NCBI GenBank assembly: GCA_025603075.1
Contig: MU626272.1
Location: forward strand, 1 to 64,000
Reading direction: 5' to 3'
DNA from: Neoconidiobolus thromboides FSU 785
Lineage: Eukaryota > Entomophthoromycota > Entomophthoromycetes > Entomophthorales > Neoconidiobolaceae
Length of the DNA: 64,000 nt
The notes under the pieces were generated by a model that did no database searches, was not told where the DNA came from, and saw only the letters and a program-made list of their open reading frames with translations. Position numbers and translations under genes: made by a program. Of this stretch, positions 10,101-23,183 are shown one piece after another (position 1 is the first letter of the stretch; each line of letters begins with the position of its first letter).

Positions 10101-12368
10101 TTTTGATTATCCAAATAGTTAAACAAGTTTTGATTTTTTATAAAAAATGAAATGTTAAAAATTTTGAGATTAGGTTTGATTTTTCTAAAAATATTGGGAA
10201 TTTTGGATCATTTTTTAAATAAAGGTTTTAACAAAGTCGCTTTTGTTAATTATTAAAAAGCAATTTTAAAAGTATATAAAAATAACTGAGTTTTATATTG
10301 ACAAACAATATACTATATTTTTATTTTATAGTTTAAAGGTAGTAAAAAAAGTTTATAACAATTTTATAATTATAGTAAATGCTATAATTATTTTCAAGCA
10401 AAAGTTATTATTAAAATCTATCAAAACCTATCAAAAAAATTCACGTCTGTTAGCTATAATTAAATATATCATTCAGAAATTTCCGTGTTCAAAGGCTATT
10501 GAGGTTTTGTGTTTTATTTAACCACTTTCTAACGAAGCACAAACCAGAGGTCATGCGATTCATTTATTTTCCATTCTCACTAACTATAACCTAGAGTTAT
10601 AGTTTAATACAAGCTTAATCACAGGCTAATTTATAAATAACATGCAATTTGTGAAAAATTTAGGCTAAAGGTCAGCATAAAATTAAATTTTGGTTAGTTT
10701 TGATTTATGTCTTGATAGAATTAAATATTGCAAAAATTTTAATGTCAACCAATCAATCATTAAATCGGTAAAGTTAGGAATTAAAAATTATAAAAATGTC
10801 ATTAGCAAGGGTTAAACTGATCACTAATAAATCGTATGCAGGAGAAAAGCCAAATATGTCCAGGTTTTTATATTAGTATAAAAATTCATGTTTGATGTTT
10901 GATGTTATGGAAGGCATAGATATAATCGGCCTTAAAAGTTAGCCTAGAGAAGCGTATAATTTGTTTAAAAAGAATATCAAATATGCAAAAATCTTATTTT
11001 TACTATCTTTAGAAAGTGATTATAGGAGTTGTGGATTAAAGGTTTACTATAACTTTAGTATAAGTAGATGTAGTTTAAAAAAATAGCTGAGCTACCAGTA
11101 GTAAGTACATTGAAGGATTTATTGTCCATCTTTAGGAGTAGAAAGCAGATGAATTTCAAATATAGCATTGTAAGTTAAGACATACTATTTTAATACATGA
11201 CTTCAGAATTATAGTTTTGTTTTAGTGTTCTAATTTGAAAAAAGCAATCGATTTATGGGTTTTTTTTGTTTCATCACTCTTTCTATCTTTTAAGCGCCAT
11301 TTAAGCGGAAAAATTGTTAGTAAATTCTTGAACCTAAAAATACATCTCCATATATAATAAAACTGTGTCTTTAATTTGTAATTTTCTATAAATACGTTTT
11401 TAAAATAAACTTTATTACATTTGAAAAATCGAAGTTGTTTGTTGCATTTTAGACATTATAATAAGTTACATCCCTATTATAAAAATAGAATATATAGATA
11501 CGATTAAATACAATCAAATCTTTTAAAAAAGAGTTCTTAAGATAAGTTTTTTACCATGCTCCTTTTGAATTTCTTTCTACTTTCCTTTTTTCTACTTTAA
11601 AGTTTAAGCTAAACCTTCTATCTAGTCCAATTAAGGGTCCGAACTTTAGCATTAGTCTTAAACGTCACTTTTATCCCTTTAATCTATTAAATAAATGCCT
11701 ATTTTATTACTTTTAAATAAAATAAACCCTCCAATATTTAACTCTATTATATATTGTTACATTTAAACTATAAGTTGGGTGCTATATTATCAGTAAATAT
11801 CTGATTCTGAAGATCTATACTTATTATATATGACTTTAAACATCACTAGTGATCTGTCCGGCGACATCTACATCATATTTTAGTACTTTCATAACATTTA
11901 CTTATCCCTTTAAACTATATATAATTATTAACCTTAGTCCTTTAATTTTCAACTGTTTGTATTTTTGTCAACTAATGATTTTACTTTAAATCAATAATTA
12001 AGCCAATTAAATGCGCAATCGACTTTGCTTTTTGATCCAAATTTTAATTAATCCCTAAAATTGAGCCAATTATACTATTTTGGCCAAAATATTTGACTAA
12101 TCATATATCATTAAATAAAATCATTGTTATTTAAATTTAGCTGTTGTCTGAGGTTTAAAGCTTTGTTAGTATTCAAAAATACAGCGTGGAGGAGAAGAAA
12201 AAATAATTCACCAAATTAAGAGTTTCAATTGAATTTGATTAAATAATCAAAAAAACTCAAAATTCAATTCAATTCAATAAGAATACTGTCATTTTAATTA
12301 CGACTTTTAGCAACGCTTTAATTATCGATTACCCATCTCATTGACGTTTGTAAACTGATATCTCAAAA
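10101..12368. other. Intergenic region between HP1 and SNF2
   Basis: About 2.3 kb of AT-rich DNA with stops in every frame. One MITE copy lies at 11254-11352. The last few hundred bases, with CAATTCAATTCAATT-type runs around 12255, must contain the SNF2 promoter. No tRNA, rRNA or further gene is seen. Confidence 0.6.
11254..11352 (-). repeat. MITE-like element, copy 2
   Basis: Minus orientation. It begins TATGGGTTTTTTTTG, contains TAAGCGCCATTTAAGCGGAA and ends ATACATCTCCATA. The left terminal repeat is worn; the core is intact. Confidence 0.8.
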
Positions 12369-15300
12369 ATGGATAATAATAGAAATAATAATATGCCTTA
12401 TCAGCATATCCCTAACAACGGGAATCCTCAACATTATCCACAACAAAATCTATCTCAAAACAACCAACAAAATATGGCTTTCAATCAGCAACAACAGGTA
12501 CAAAACAATGCTTATCTTAACAATCAAATGAGCATGCATCCTGGAAACTTGGCCAATGATCCAAATGCCCAACTCAACTCAACAACCCAAAGTCCTAATG
12601 TAGCCCGACCCGACTTATCTTCTATCATACCGCATGTAACTCCAGACCAAATCAAGAGTATCTTCAATCGATTGACCGAATTAAAGGCTCAAGGTGCTCA
12701 TCAAACCCAAAGTCAAGAATACGTAAAGCTTTTAGAGTTTTTAAGGGCTTATTCCGCTTATAAAAATAAAGTCCAGGCTCAAGCTCAAGCTCAAGCTCAA
12801 CTTCAAGCTCAACCACAGGTTCAACAAGTTAGCTTACCAAACTTAGCAACTGGTAATAATGCTATTCCAAACTCAGTTACCGAAGGTTTGAATCCACATC
12901 AAATCGAACAATTGTCCAACCAAATAACTTCATATAAGTATTTATCTAAGAATCTACCAGTACCTACCGATGAGCTTGGCACTTTTGATTCTAAAACATT
13001 GGTACAACCAAATGTAACTCAACAGGATTTCGGTGCCAATCAAGTGCCTGCACGTATAGCAGCAACGATCATCAACAATCATCAGAATGGAAAACAGTTG
13101 GATCAAGCTACTAACCCAGAAACTAAAATTTTGGGTTATTTACCACCAAGTAATATCTTAAATAAACCACGTTCTCAGCTACAAAGATTACTTATACCTA
13201 GTTTAATGCCTACTGGTTTGGACCCTTATACTATTGCTCATGAGCGACAAGAGAGAATCAATACTCGTATTCGCAGTAGAATAGCTGAATTAGAATCTTT
13301 GCCATCAAATTTAAGTAATACCTCTATCATTGAGGATATTGACATCAATTTAGGACCAAAGGAGAAAGTAGCATCCGTTAAACTTAGAGCATTAATTGAA
13401 TTAAAAGGATTAAAGTTATCCGGACTTCAAAGAAGATTAAGAGAAAGAGTAATCCAAGGAATGTCCCAATCAACTACTTTGATCACTTCGCTTGATCGTA
13501 ATAGCTTTAGACGTATGAAGAGACAAACTTTAAAGGAAGCTAGATACACCGAAAAACTTGAACGCCAACAGAGAGCGGAAAGAGAAAAGAGAGAAAGACA
13601 AAAGCATTTGGATTTCTTAAGCGGTATTGTTAAACATGGTAAAGATATGTTACAATGGAATCGAGGACAACAAATTACACAGGGCAAAATTGGACGTATG
13701 GTATTACAATTTCATAGTCAGGTTGAAAAAGAGATTATCCGTGCTGATGAACGTAAAAAGAGAGAACGTATGGAAGCCCTTAAAGCTGGTGATGAACAAG
13801 CCTATATTGCTTTGATTGATAAAGAAAAAGATGTGCGTATTACTCAATTATTAGCTCAAACTGATGATTTCTTGAATACATTGGCTAACTCTGTAGTAGC
13901 TCAACAGACCGATGATGCCTATTATGGTGTTAACAAAGATATTACAGCACCACGTGACCCCAAAGAACAAGAGATCTTTGAGAATGCACAGGATGAGAGA
14001 TACTATTCAACTGCGCATCGTGTTAAAGAAGAAATCAAAGAACAATCGAGTAATTTGGTTGGTGGAACATTAAAGGATTATCAGCTTAAAGGGTTGGAAT
14101 GGATGGTTTCATTATATAACAATCGACTCAATGGTATCTTAGCAGATGAGATGGGGTTAGGAAAAACTATTCAAACGATTTCATTGGTAAGTTATTTGAT
14201 CGATGCTAAAAAACAGAATGGACCTTATTTGATTTTGGTACCTTTATCAACAATCCCTAATTGGAGTATGGAATTTGAGAAATGGGCTCCTTCAATTTCA
14301 AAAGTAGTTTATAAAGGAGATCCTAATGAAAGAAAAAGTATCCAAAGAGATTATATTAAACATCAAAATTTCCAAGTGTTAATTACTACATTTGAATATA
14401 TTATTAAAGATAAAGCCGTACTCGCTAAAATTAAATGGCTTCATATGATTATTGATGAAGGTCATCGTATGAAAAATGCTACTTCAAAATTGGCTATTAC
14501 TTTGAATCAATTTTACTCTACTAGATATCGTTTGATCTTAACTGGTACTCCTTTACAAGTAAGTAATAAATTTTTAGTTTGAGTCTATATATAGTAACTA
14601 TCTTTTTTTAGAATAATCTTCCAGAACTTTGGTCCTTGTTAAACTTTGTATTGCCAAGGATTTTCAACTCCGCTTCTACCTTTGATGAATGGTTTAATAG
14701 TCCATTTGCAAGTACTGGTACTGAAGGCAAAGAGCTTCTTAATGAAGAAGAAGTTATGTTGATCATTAAACGTTTACATAAGGTAAAAATATATATAAAA
14801 TAAATAACAAACTAAGTTAAAATATTATAGGTTTTACGTCCTTTCTTATTAAGAAGATTAAAGAAAGATGTTGAATCAGAGCTTCCAGATAAAGTAGAAA
14901 AGATTGTAAAATGTGAAATGTCTCTTGTTCAATCCAAAGTTTATAATCGTATTGCTTCAAAAGAATCCCTTGTACTTCAAGCTGATGGAAAGGGGTAATT
15001 ATTATTTATTTAGATTTCTAATTTAGTAATGTTTTTTAGTGCTCGTGTCACTTCAAGAAGTCTTAACAATACCATTATGCAGCTTAGAAAAGTATGTAAT
15101 CATCCATTTGTGTTTCGCGAGGTTGAAGATGAAATCAATCCAAGATATGAAAATGGAGAAATCCTTTATCGAGTCTCGGGTAAATTTGAACTTTTGGATC
15201 GTATTTTACCAAAGTTCTTCAAAACTGGACATAGAGTACTACTTTTATTTAGCTAAATTATAAACATTACTAATGCTACTTAGGTGTTAATCTTTTTCCA

Positions 15301-17230
15301 GATGACATCAATTATGACTATCTTTGAAGATTTTATGTTGACACGCGGTGTTAAGCCTTTACGCCTTGATGGTACTACTAAACAAGAAGAGCGTGCTGAA
15401 TATTTAAAATTGTTTAATGATCCAGAATCAGAATATAAGTTATTTATTTTAAGTACTAGAGCTGGTGGATTAGGACTAAATCTTCAGACTGCTGATACCG
15501 TTATCATCTTTGATTCTGATTGGTAAAAACTTATTATTTAATATAGCTAGCTACTAATATGGTTTTATAGGAACCCTCACCAGGATCTCCAAGCTCAAGA
15601 TCGTGCCCATCGTATTGGACAAAAGAAAGATGTGCTTATTTTACGTCTTATTATCTTAAATTCAGTAGAAGAAAAAATTCTTGAGCGTGCTCAGTTCAAA
15701 TTAGATATGGATGGTAAAGTCATTCAAGCTGGTAAATTTGATAATAAGAGTACAGCTATGGAACGTGAGGCTTTGCTGGTAAGTTTACTAATTTTATACA
15801 AGATTTTTTATTAATTGTTTTTATTAGCGAGCCTTAGTAAAGCAAAATGTTGCTGAAACTAACAATGATAAAGAAGCAGGTGAAGTATCAGATGATGATA
15901 GCGATGACTGTTATAAGTATGACAGAATGAAGAGTAAAAGCAGTAATTTAAGATTCAAAAAGCTTATGAAGAAGTATGAAGAATTGAATCGCGAGATTGC
16001 TAGAACTCCAGAAGAATTTAAAATATTCATGCAAATGGATTTAGATCGAGAAAATGAAAAAGAAAGACAATGGATTGAATCTGGTCGTACTGGCCCTATC
16101 CCAGAACGATTAATCCAGGAACACGAGCTACCAAAGAGCTTTTTAGCTGAAAAGAAGGAGATTATTTACGACGAGGAAGAAGTAGAAGTACTTGGTAGAG
16201 GTCGTAGAGCTAAAGGAATGGTCATTTATAACGATGGACTAACTGATGAGCAATTCGTCGAGGCTATTGAAAAGGAAGATGCTGACCTTGATCAAGTTAT
16301 TAAAGAAAAGAGGGACAAACGTTTGAGTCGACTCCATAAAAAGTTAAACAAAGCAGCAGGTTTAGACTCGCCTAACTCTACTCCCTCTTCCTTTCCTGTA
16401 GGTTCTGATGAGGGTAAGCTCAAAAGAAGAAGAAGGACACAACTCCAGCCTACTTCGGATGTAGATAGACCTAAACCCAACTCTTCAAGAGGCGGTAGAT
16501 ACGACCCACTTTCACCAGGGACCCGTGATCGCTTTACAGAACAAATGATGGACTGCATTAAAGCTATGGAAGATTTGAAGGATAAAGATAAGTAAGTGTC
16601 TTTTAAATTTGGTAGATTATAATATTAACATTATTAGCTTTGATCGGTCTGTCAGTTACTTGTTCAACAAGAAGCCTAGTAAAAAGGATTACCCAGATTA
16701 CTATGCTTTAATTAAAAGACCCATTTCATTATTTGAAATTAGAAAAAATATCAGAAACGCAGTGTACAATACACCAGAAGAATTAAAAGAAGATTGTGAT
16801 ACTATGTTTGGAAATGCACGTATTTATAATGAAGAGGGGTCCATGGTATATGATGATGCAAACAAACTTGAGGTAAATAAATTCTCAAAAACAATACTTA
16901 AATATTTATACCATTTTTAGAAAGCCTTTTATAGTGAATATAACAAACATTTTAATAATGGTAGGTTATATATATGTATATATTGAAATTTTTTTAATAA
17001 TTTTATCACTAGGAGCATCCGATGAAGCATCAAGTAAAAAAGCAAAAACTCAAGCATATGAAACGGAGGTATATCAGAATGAAACCGAAGTATATCAGAA
17101 TGAAATGGAGCAGTCACTTTCACCTACCCCCGGGCCAGAAGCTGATAACATAGTTGATTTTACCTCTTCATCTTCTTCCTTGGCTAATTCTCCAAAACGT
17201 TATCAAGTTAATACTGATACTTCTGAATAA
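12369..17230 (+). CDS. snf2: SNF2/STH1 (BRG1-type) chromatin-remodelling ATPase
   Basis: Ten exons (12369-14558, 14612-14782, 14831-14994, 15040-15235, 15284-15522, 15571-15778, 15828-16591, 16638-16872, 16921-16960, 17013-17230) give 1474 aa. Order: Gln/Asn-rich start, an (Ala-Gln)n run at about 136-150, a QLQ-like segment near 174-200, an HSA domain near 385-455 (the actin-related-protein dock), ATPase motif I DEMGLGKT at 593-600, DEGH at 696-699, helicase C-lobe with [15 protein letters not shown] and [11 protein letters not shown], a SnAC-like region at about 1080-1190, and a bromodomain at about 1310-1395 ([22 protein letters not shown]). This is the catalytic subunit of a SWI/SNF or RSC complex, sliding or evicting nucleosomes. 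The bromodomain would bind acetylated histone tails. Sth1 and Snf2 cannot be told apart here. Confidence 0.97.
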
Positions 17231-17510
17231 GCTAAGCCTGTTCGATCTATATTAATTTTGATCCTAAAATTTGTTTAATTATATTGTAGCCTCTCTTTTA
17301 TCTTAATCTAAAATTGCTTTTAAAAAGCGGAATTTCAGAAAATTCACATGCAATAAAACATTCAATATGCTATTTTAAAATATTGGATTTTTTGTGGTAA
17401 AATTTTAATTTTAATTGAATTTAGCTCTTTTTCAACTTATGAAACAAGGGAATAAAAATTAACGTCACATATTTTATATTTTATTTCTTTATTTATAAAC
17501 AAATTTTACA

Positions 17511-18620
17511 ATGACAACCCCAACAATTCTAAACTTAAAAGTAAAAGAATTAAAGAGTTTAGAAACCAAACTAAAGTCCCTATCTACTAACAAACCTTTG
17601 ATTACCGCATCCCCATTAATCAGCGTCAAAGAAGCATTAAGGTTGATGGCAATCAATGATATCTTATGTTTACCTATTCAGTCACATAACAATAGCGAAA
17701 AAGTGGTTAATCTGGTAAATTTATTAGATATTTTAATCTATCTTGTCTCTGGGGTAGAAAAAGTAGTACCAATCGTATCAAAAAATAGAACAACGTTACA
17801 CAGTGGTAATGATTTACCCCAAGCATGTTATCAAAAGATGAGTTCAACAATTGAACAAGTGATGACATTAGATAACAGCAGGGAAAGCTATAGGCTATGT
17901 ACATGCGATTTGGAGGATTATCTTTATGATGTAAGGTTGATTTTATTAAGTTTCTAACAATTAATAAACCATTTTAGGTTGTTAAAACGTTTTCTTCAGG
18001 TATCCATCGAGCTGTAGTTTTGAAAAATGATAAACCTTTTTATATCATTACTCAGATGGATATATTAAGACATCTTTATTCAGATATATCACTTTTACCA
18101 AAGAATATTGATTATAAAAGCAGTTTAGAACAGCTTGGGCTAGCTAAAGTGAAGGAAATGACTTTAGTTAAAAAGTCGACTATTGCTCTCAACGCTTATC
18201 AGTTAATGGCTACAAATAAGTTTACCTCGATTGTTGTAGTTGATGAGTAAGTTTATAGGTGAACAATTATAATAAAAATTTACCGTTTATTTAGAGAAAC
18301 TGGACAGCTTTTAAGTAATTTATCAGCCTCTTCATTGCGGGGTATCTCTCAACCTACTTTGGAAAGTTTACTATTACCAGTACAGGAGTTTATGAAGGTA
18401 TATAAAAATATTTATAATAACAACTTTTTTTAACGTATACAAATGTTAGAAATCTCTAAGAGGAATAAGGCCTTTAGTTTATGGTGAGCCTAGTATGAGT
18501 TTCGAAGAAGCAATTAAAAAAATGGTAGAGATGAATGTGCACCATTTATGGCTTGTTGATGAAAATCAAAAACCTTACTCTACCGTTTCGCCCTACGATA
18601 TTTTTAAGTTATTTTTTTAA
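17511..18620 (+). CDS. Four-CBS-domain protein, AMPK gamma (Snf4)-like
   Basis: Four exons (17511-17930, 17978-18246, 18295-18397, 18450-18620) give 320 aa, essentially the length of yeast Snf4. Repeating CBS units can be seen: ITASPLISVKEALRLMAINDI, then FYIITQMDILRHLY, STIALNAYQLMATNKFTSIVVVDE, and PSMSFEEAIKKMVEMNVHHLWLVDE near the end. Two Bateman pairs would bind adenine nucleotides. The likely role is the regulatory gamma subunit of the Snf1/AMPK energy-sensing kinase, in cytosol and nucleus. A divergent CBS protein outside AMPK (CBSX- or Sds23-like) is possible because the first CBS domain is weakly conserved. It starts 280 bp downstream of SNF2, same strand. Confidence 0.75.
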
Positions 18621-18981
18621 TAAATGCTTTTAAGATATTAGATGCTATGGTCTTATTTTTGTTTATTTCTTGGATCTATTATTTAAGTTGTTCTTTGTTT
18701 AGTGGTAAATAAGCCAAGGATTTTTACAATATAATCTGAAGATTCCTTATAATGATCATAGTTTTATAGCCATTGTTGTTTAAGAATGACTAAACTATAA
18801 AATAGTAGCAAACGTATATTGCAATGAGTTATAAATCCATTTTAGAAAATAAAGTTGTATAAACACATTTTAAAAAACTCACTCTAAAAACATAGCTCCA
18901 AAATTTATGCTTGAAAACTCTAATTCTCAACCCATTTTCGATTTATTAATTTACCCAGCTTAACAATTTTTATTTAACTAG
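18621..18981. other. Intergenic, CBS gene to EIF1AD
   Basis: 361 bp of AT-rich spacer between two codirectional genes. No gene is seen; it must hold the 3' end of one and the promoter of the other. Confidence 0.6.
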
Positions 18982-19583
18982 ATGGGCCGCCGTAACGTAA
19001 CGAAAAACTTATTAGAGCAAGAGATAGAATTAGAGAAAGGAGACATAATAGCACGAGTTATTGAACCAAGAGGAAAAAACTTACATTTGATAGAATACGC
19101 TATTGAGCTAGTAAATCCAAAAGATAAAACCGAAGCAAAATCAGAGAATGAGTTTGAAAGTACACTATGTCAATTGCCAACCAAGTTTCGTAATATGGTA
19201 TGGGTAAAAAGAGGTTAGTTTTGATATTAATTCATGCTTTAAAATGAAATGAAATTTAATTAAATAATAGGAAGTTATGTTGTCATTAACCTTTATGAAG
19301 AAAAAGATGGGAAAGGCTTAACGGAGGGCAAAGTAGGAGGTAGTATTAAAGAAGTTTTATTTCCATATCATATTAAAAGATTAAAAATCAAACAACAATG
19401 GTAAATATTCCTTGACTACACTCAAGTTAGTCTCATAGATTCATTTATATTACTTTATTTAGGCCAGAAGTTTATGATAATGAAGCAGAAGAAAAAGATG
19501 AAGATGAAGATGAAGACATACCATTAGGAAACCCTAATCGTCGTATAGAAGAAGAGGATATTTCATCTTCGGATGAGGAATAG
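18982..19583 (+). CDS. eif1ad: EIF1AD-like S1/OB-fold protein
   Basis: Three exons (18982-19213, 19271-19400, 19463-19583) give 160 aa. The start MGRRNVTK, the core GDIIARVIEPRGKNLHL and the later FRNMVWVKRGSYVVI match the eIF1A-like OB fold of EIF1AD, a nuclear relative of translation factor eIF1A. The C-terminus after about residue 125 is highly acidic (EKDEDEDEDIP, EEEDISSSDEE), as usual in this family. EIF1AD acts in late 40S ribosome assembly; that role is taken from known homologues. Confidence 0.9.
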
Positions 19584-20738
19584 TTTGTTTTGCCAAAATA
19601 GGGTATAGAAATCAAATATTTATAAATAGTAAAAGCTTGATTAATTAAAAGTGGTTAATAAGAAAATTGTTTTGTTACTTGTTTTTAAGTTAAAGTTTAA
19701 TCATTCTATTGAGACTTAAAAAGAAACTCTGATAAAAAAAATAGTATTATATTGAGTTTATTGGTTTTATTATGGCTATTTCAGAACACTTTAACTGACT
19801 TTAAGTTACCATATGTCCATGATTTAACATGGCTTTTGAAGCATCGTAAAATTAAAATGTAATAATAATAAAATATTTTAAATAATACTTATGTCTAGTG
19901 CTTTTAGTAGCATTGCAAAAAGTTACCTTTTTTTGGTTTTTAGTTATTTGGCTTTACTTCTCACCTTAAATTATTATAACATTGAATATCTTGAATATAT
20001 GATTCAACTATTACAGCTAACATTAATAATACAGACCAGTCTCCTGCTTTATTTGTAATAATTTATTTATTAAATTAACCTTATAAATTCAATGATAACC
20101 TAAATGCTAAAATTCGGGCCAAATTTTATCTTGTAATAAGGCTTGGTAAATTAAAATGCCAACTTTTACAGCTATTACAGCTCTTTTGCGACTTTTTAGT
20201 GATAATTTTTATGATCAAATTATTTGTGCTGCCAATTCTCAAGGCTTAAGCTTATACCTTTATTAAATTTAAACGTGATTTACTTCCTTAAATGAACCAA
20301 TAACTAATCCACAAAAGAGTTGCAACAATCGTAAATTCAACCGTAACTTTTAAATTAAATTTTGTTAGCCTGACAATTTTCTAGTTGCCCAGATGGAATG
20401 ATGATCAAAAAAATTAGTATTTTGAAATTCAGTTCCTTCTCATTGGGTAAACACATAAAAATTATCTCATAACAATGCTTAAATTTAACTTTTTCCCTTT
20501 TTTTATTAACAATTTTTAAAATGATAATGATTATGAATTATAAATGGAAAGATAAAATTCCTTCTTTCTCTCCTCCTTACTCACGCTTGCTATGATTAGA
20601 ACTAATATTAAGACCTGGGCTTAAATGTTTATACAACGATTAACAACAAAACAATAAAAATACTCTTGGAAAAAAGTTGAAATTTTTAAAAATAGATGTT
20701 ACATCTAAATCTAAATGTCATTTTCTATTTGTCTTATA
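19584..20738. other. Intergenic region
   Basis: 1.15 kb between the convergent EIF1AD and white-collar genes. AT-rich, stops in all frames. I see no repeat copy, RNA gene or further exon. Confidence 0.6.
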
Positions 20739-23183
20739 TTATGAGTCTGTTGGTGTTTCTTGGGATGTATCTCCATATGATCGCGGTTCGACCCCTGTTC
20801 CACTTGAGGTAGCTCCAGACGACGATTTTACATCTATACTACTTTAGTATTTATTCTGCTTAAACTACAGTTAAAACTCACTTCTGAAACACCCGTTGCA
20901 CAGTATATTTCCATTCTTTGGATCCTTGTTGATTTCTACGAGCCCTTTCTCTTGACACCCAGAGCATTTGCCCTTAATTATACCCTATAACTTTTGTATT
21001 AGCAATTAATTGTAAGTATCAATTTTTTAACATACTTTTTTTTCGCCTAGCTGCCTTTCCAGAATTTCAATTTCCTCTTGAAGCTTCTTATTTTCTAAAC
21101 ACAGTTGATTGAGCTCAAACTGCCACGTTGTATTTTTTCTTACATCAAGGAAATCGAACATATTGTCGTACTCAGAAGCCGCTCTTACAGTACAAGGTGA
21201 TGGTGCTGATGATGAGGAAAACGAAGCATCCGAGCCTGAATCTGGTATACTCTTTTTGTCTAATATACGCGTTTGACACAGTATAAAGCTGGGTTTACCA
21301 TTTAAAGATGAATTCCCAGGATAAAAATTCGAAACTAAATCAATAAATTGGCCTTTTTTGTCCTTAAAGAAATGTCTCAGCCTAACCGTTACCCTGTCTC
21401 GAGATTGATGAAGTGCTCTGGTAAGTGCAGTCGTGCGATCTTCTCGCATATAGTAATACATTGAATTTCCAGTCAATTCATCAGCCGAATAACCAGTTAC
21501 TTTTTTTGAGCTGTATGTAACATAAAGATAAAGGCCATCAAGAGAGAGTTTTGACCAAAATTCATCTGATTCAATGCCCCCACAAGCAGTAAGAGCTTCA
21601 TGTGAGAGTTGATAAACTGGACGAACACGAGCACTTAAGACTATGCATTTGCGCCCTTTACCATTATCGTTATGTACACCACCTACACTTTCGATCCAAA
21701 CCAGACTTCCGTCCTTACGTTCGGCTCTATGAACTAAACAAAATTTTCCAGAAGATGCTCCGATTTCTTTAAGCTCTCTTACTAAAGGAACTAAGTCACT
21801 AGAATGACTAACCTTAGAAACTGAGTAGCCGATGAGCTCTTCTGGTGAAAAGCCTAATATTTCTTGACAACTTGGGGATGCGTATAGAAATACCCCCTTT
21901 ATAGTTAAGGCATAGATCATATCATCAGCATGTTCGATAAGCATACGATTCCATGTTCGATGAGACTCTTCATCTCTTGGTTTACCGACTATTGACTCAT
22001 AAGCATCTGCAGCCTTTTCGAAGGAGCTTGAATAAGGTGTTCCAGGGAAGAAATCATCCATTCCTTGAAAAATTAGAATTATAGGGATTATATATATATA
22101 TAAATACCTGCTGTAAGGTAATTAGGTATCTTTAGCATTCCATAATTAACTTTGTAAGTGCCATCTATAAGAGAATCAACCAAAATATTCTAAAAATAAT
22201 ATTTCTATACCTTTCATTTTCTGTAGTAAAGCACCCGGCTGTTCGACTAAATCCTATTTCAAATTTAGCATCTTATTTTGTCATATTATTAATCTAACTT
22301 ACAACTTGAAACCCTACATAATAAACTACTTCAGAGTTTTCAAAGATTGGAATAATAGTGAGTAAATTGATAAATGGTTGTCCATTCTTTTTGTAGTTAA
22401 CTAAGGAAGACTGGTGTTCTTTTCCTTCTACCACATGTGTTTTAATTCGATGAATGACAGTATTATCTGTATATCTCCTTCTAGACCCCAAAGACACGTG
22501 ACCATCGGGTGCTTGTAAAAATCGACAATTTCTACCAATGATTTCTGAAGACAAATATCCAGTTAATTTCTCAAAAGCTTGACTAGCGTAAATGATAGGA
22601 AAATCATATTTATGAGCATCTACAACAACGAAAGAAGAGCCCATGTCAATTGGACCTAACTCAATTCTAGGTGAAGGGCGGTTATAAATTTTAGCCATAA
22701 TAGCTAAAATATCAAATCCTGTTGAAGAATAAATACCAGAGTAAACAATGTCTTTGTAACCGGAGTTAGAATTATCTGAACTGGTACGAGAATTATCCGA
22801 AGTACATGAAGATTTATTTAGTAATTCTTGACCACCTGGTCCGAAAGGTGGTCCAAAAGAAGAGGCAGGCAACCCAGCTAAAGTGTTGAGATTGTTTAAG
22901 TTTTCAATTCCTGAGTTTATTCTAGTACTGCTAAAACCAACATTCGAATCATATGGTACCATTCTTGCACTAGATGGTGTAGAATCTGAACCACTTGGTA
23001 TGTTTGGACTATAAAACAAAGCTTAAAAATTGAACGTATTTGAGTGATAATAATAAGTATAGTGATATAAGGCTGAAATACTTACTGGAGATGGCTTTGT
23101 TGGCTATGAGGCCTTTTGTTGTTGTTTGACATAGTTGCGTTCTTATTTAACTGCTCTTTATCAGATGAACTATTACTGACCAT
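20739..23183 (-). CDS. wc-1: White-collar-1-like blue-light receptor (LOV, PAS, PAS, zinc finger)
   Basis: Seven minus-strand exons (23183-23086, 23008-22303, 22253-22211, 22164-22108, 22063-21036, 20984-20882, 20833-20739) join to 709 aa. A LOV domain at about 135-255 carries GRNCRFLQA with the flavin-adduct cysteine at 194, so light sensing should be intact. VGFQVDLVEQPGALL follows directly, as in Neurospora WC-1. Two more PAS domains (about 335-440 and 455-560) should mediate pairing with a WC-2 partner. A leucine-rich coiled segment precedes a C-X2-C-X18-C-X2-C finger at 651-676. That finger lacks the usual Trp and basic tail of GATA fingers, so DNA contact may depend on a partner. The C-terminus is short and Ser/Thr-rich. 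In the family this is a nuclear light-activated transcription factor. Confidence 0.93.

Noticed and set aside
9868-10150. Three overlapping hydrophobic plus frames opposite the HP1 gene
   Set aside because: They are antisense shadows of HP1 exons 1-2, which join into a clear chromodomain.
20560-20740. Possible tRNA B-box (GGTTCGACC) near 20786
   Set aside because: The match lies inside the white-collar coding exon read on the other strand; no cloverleaf.
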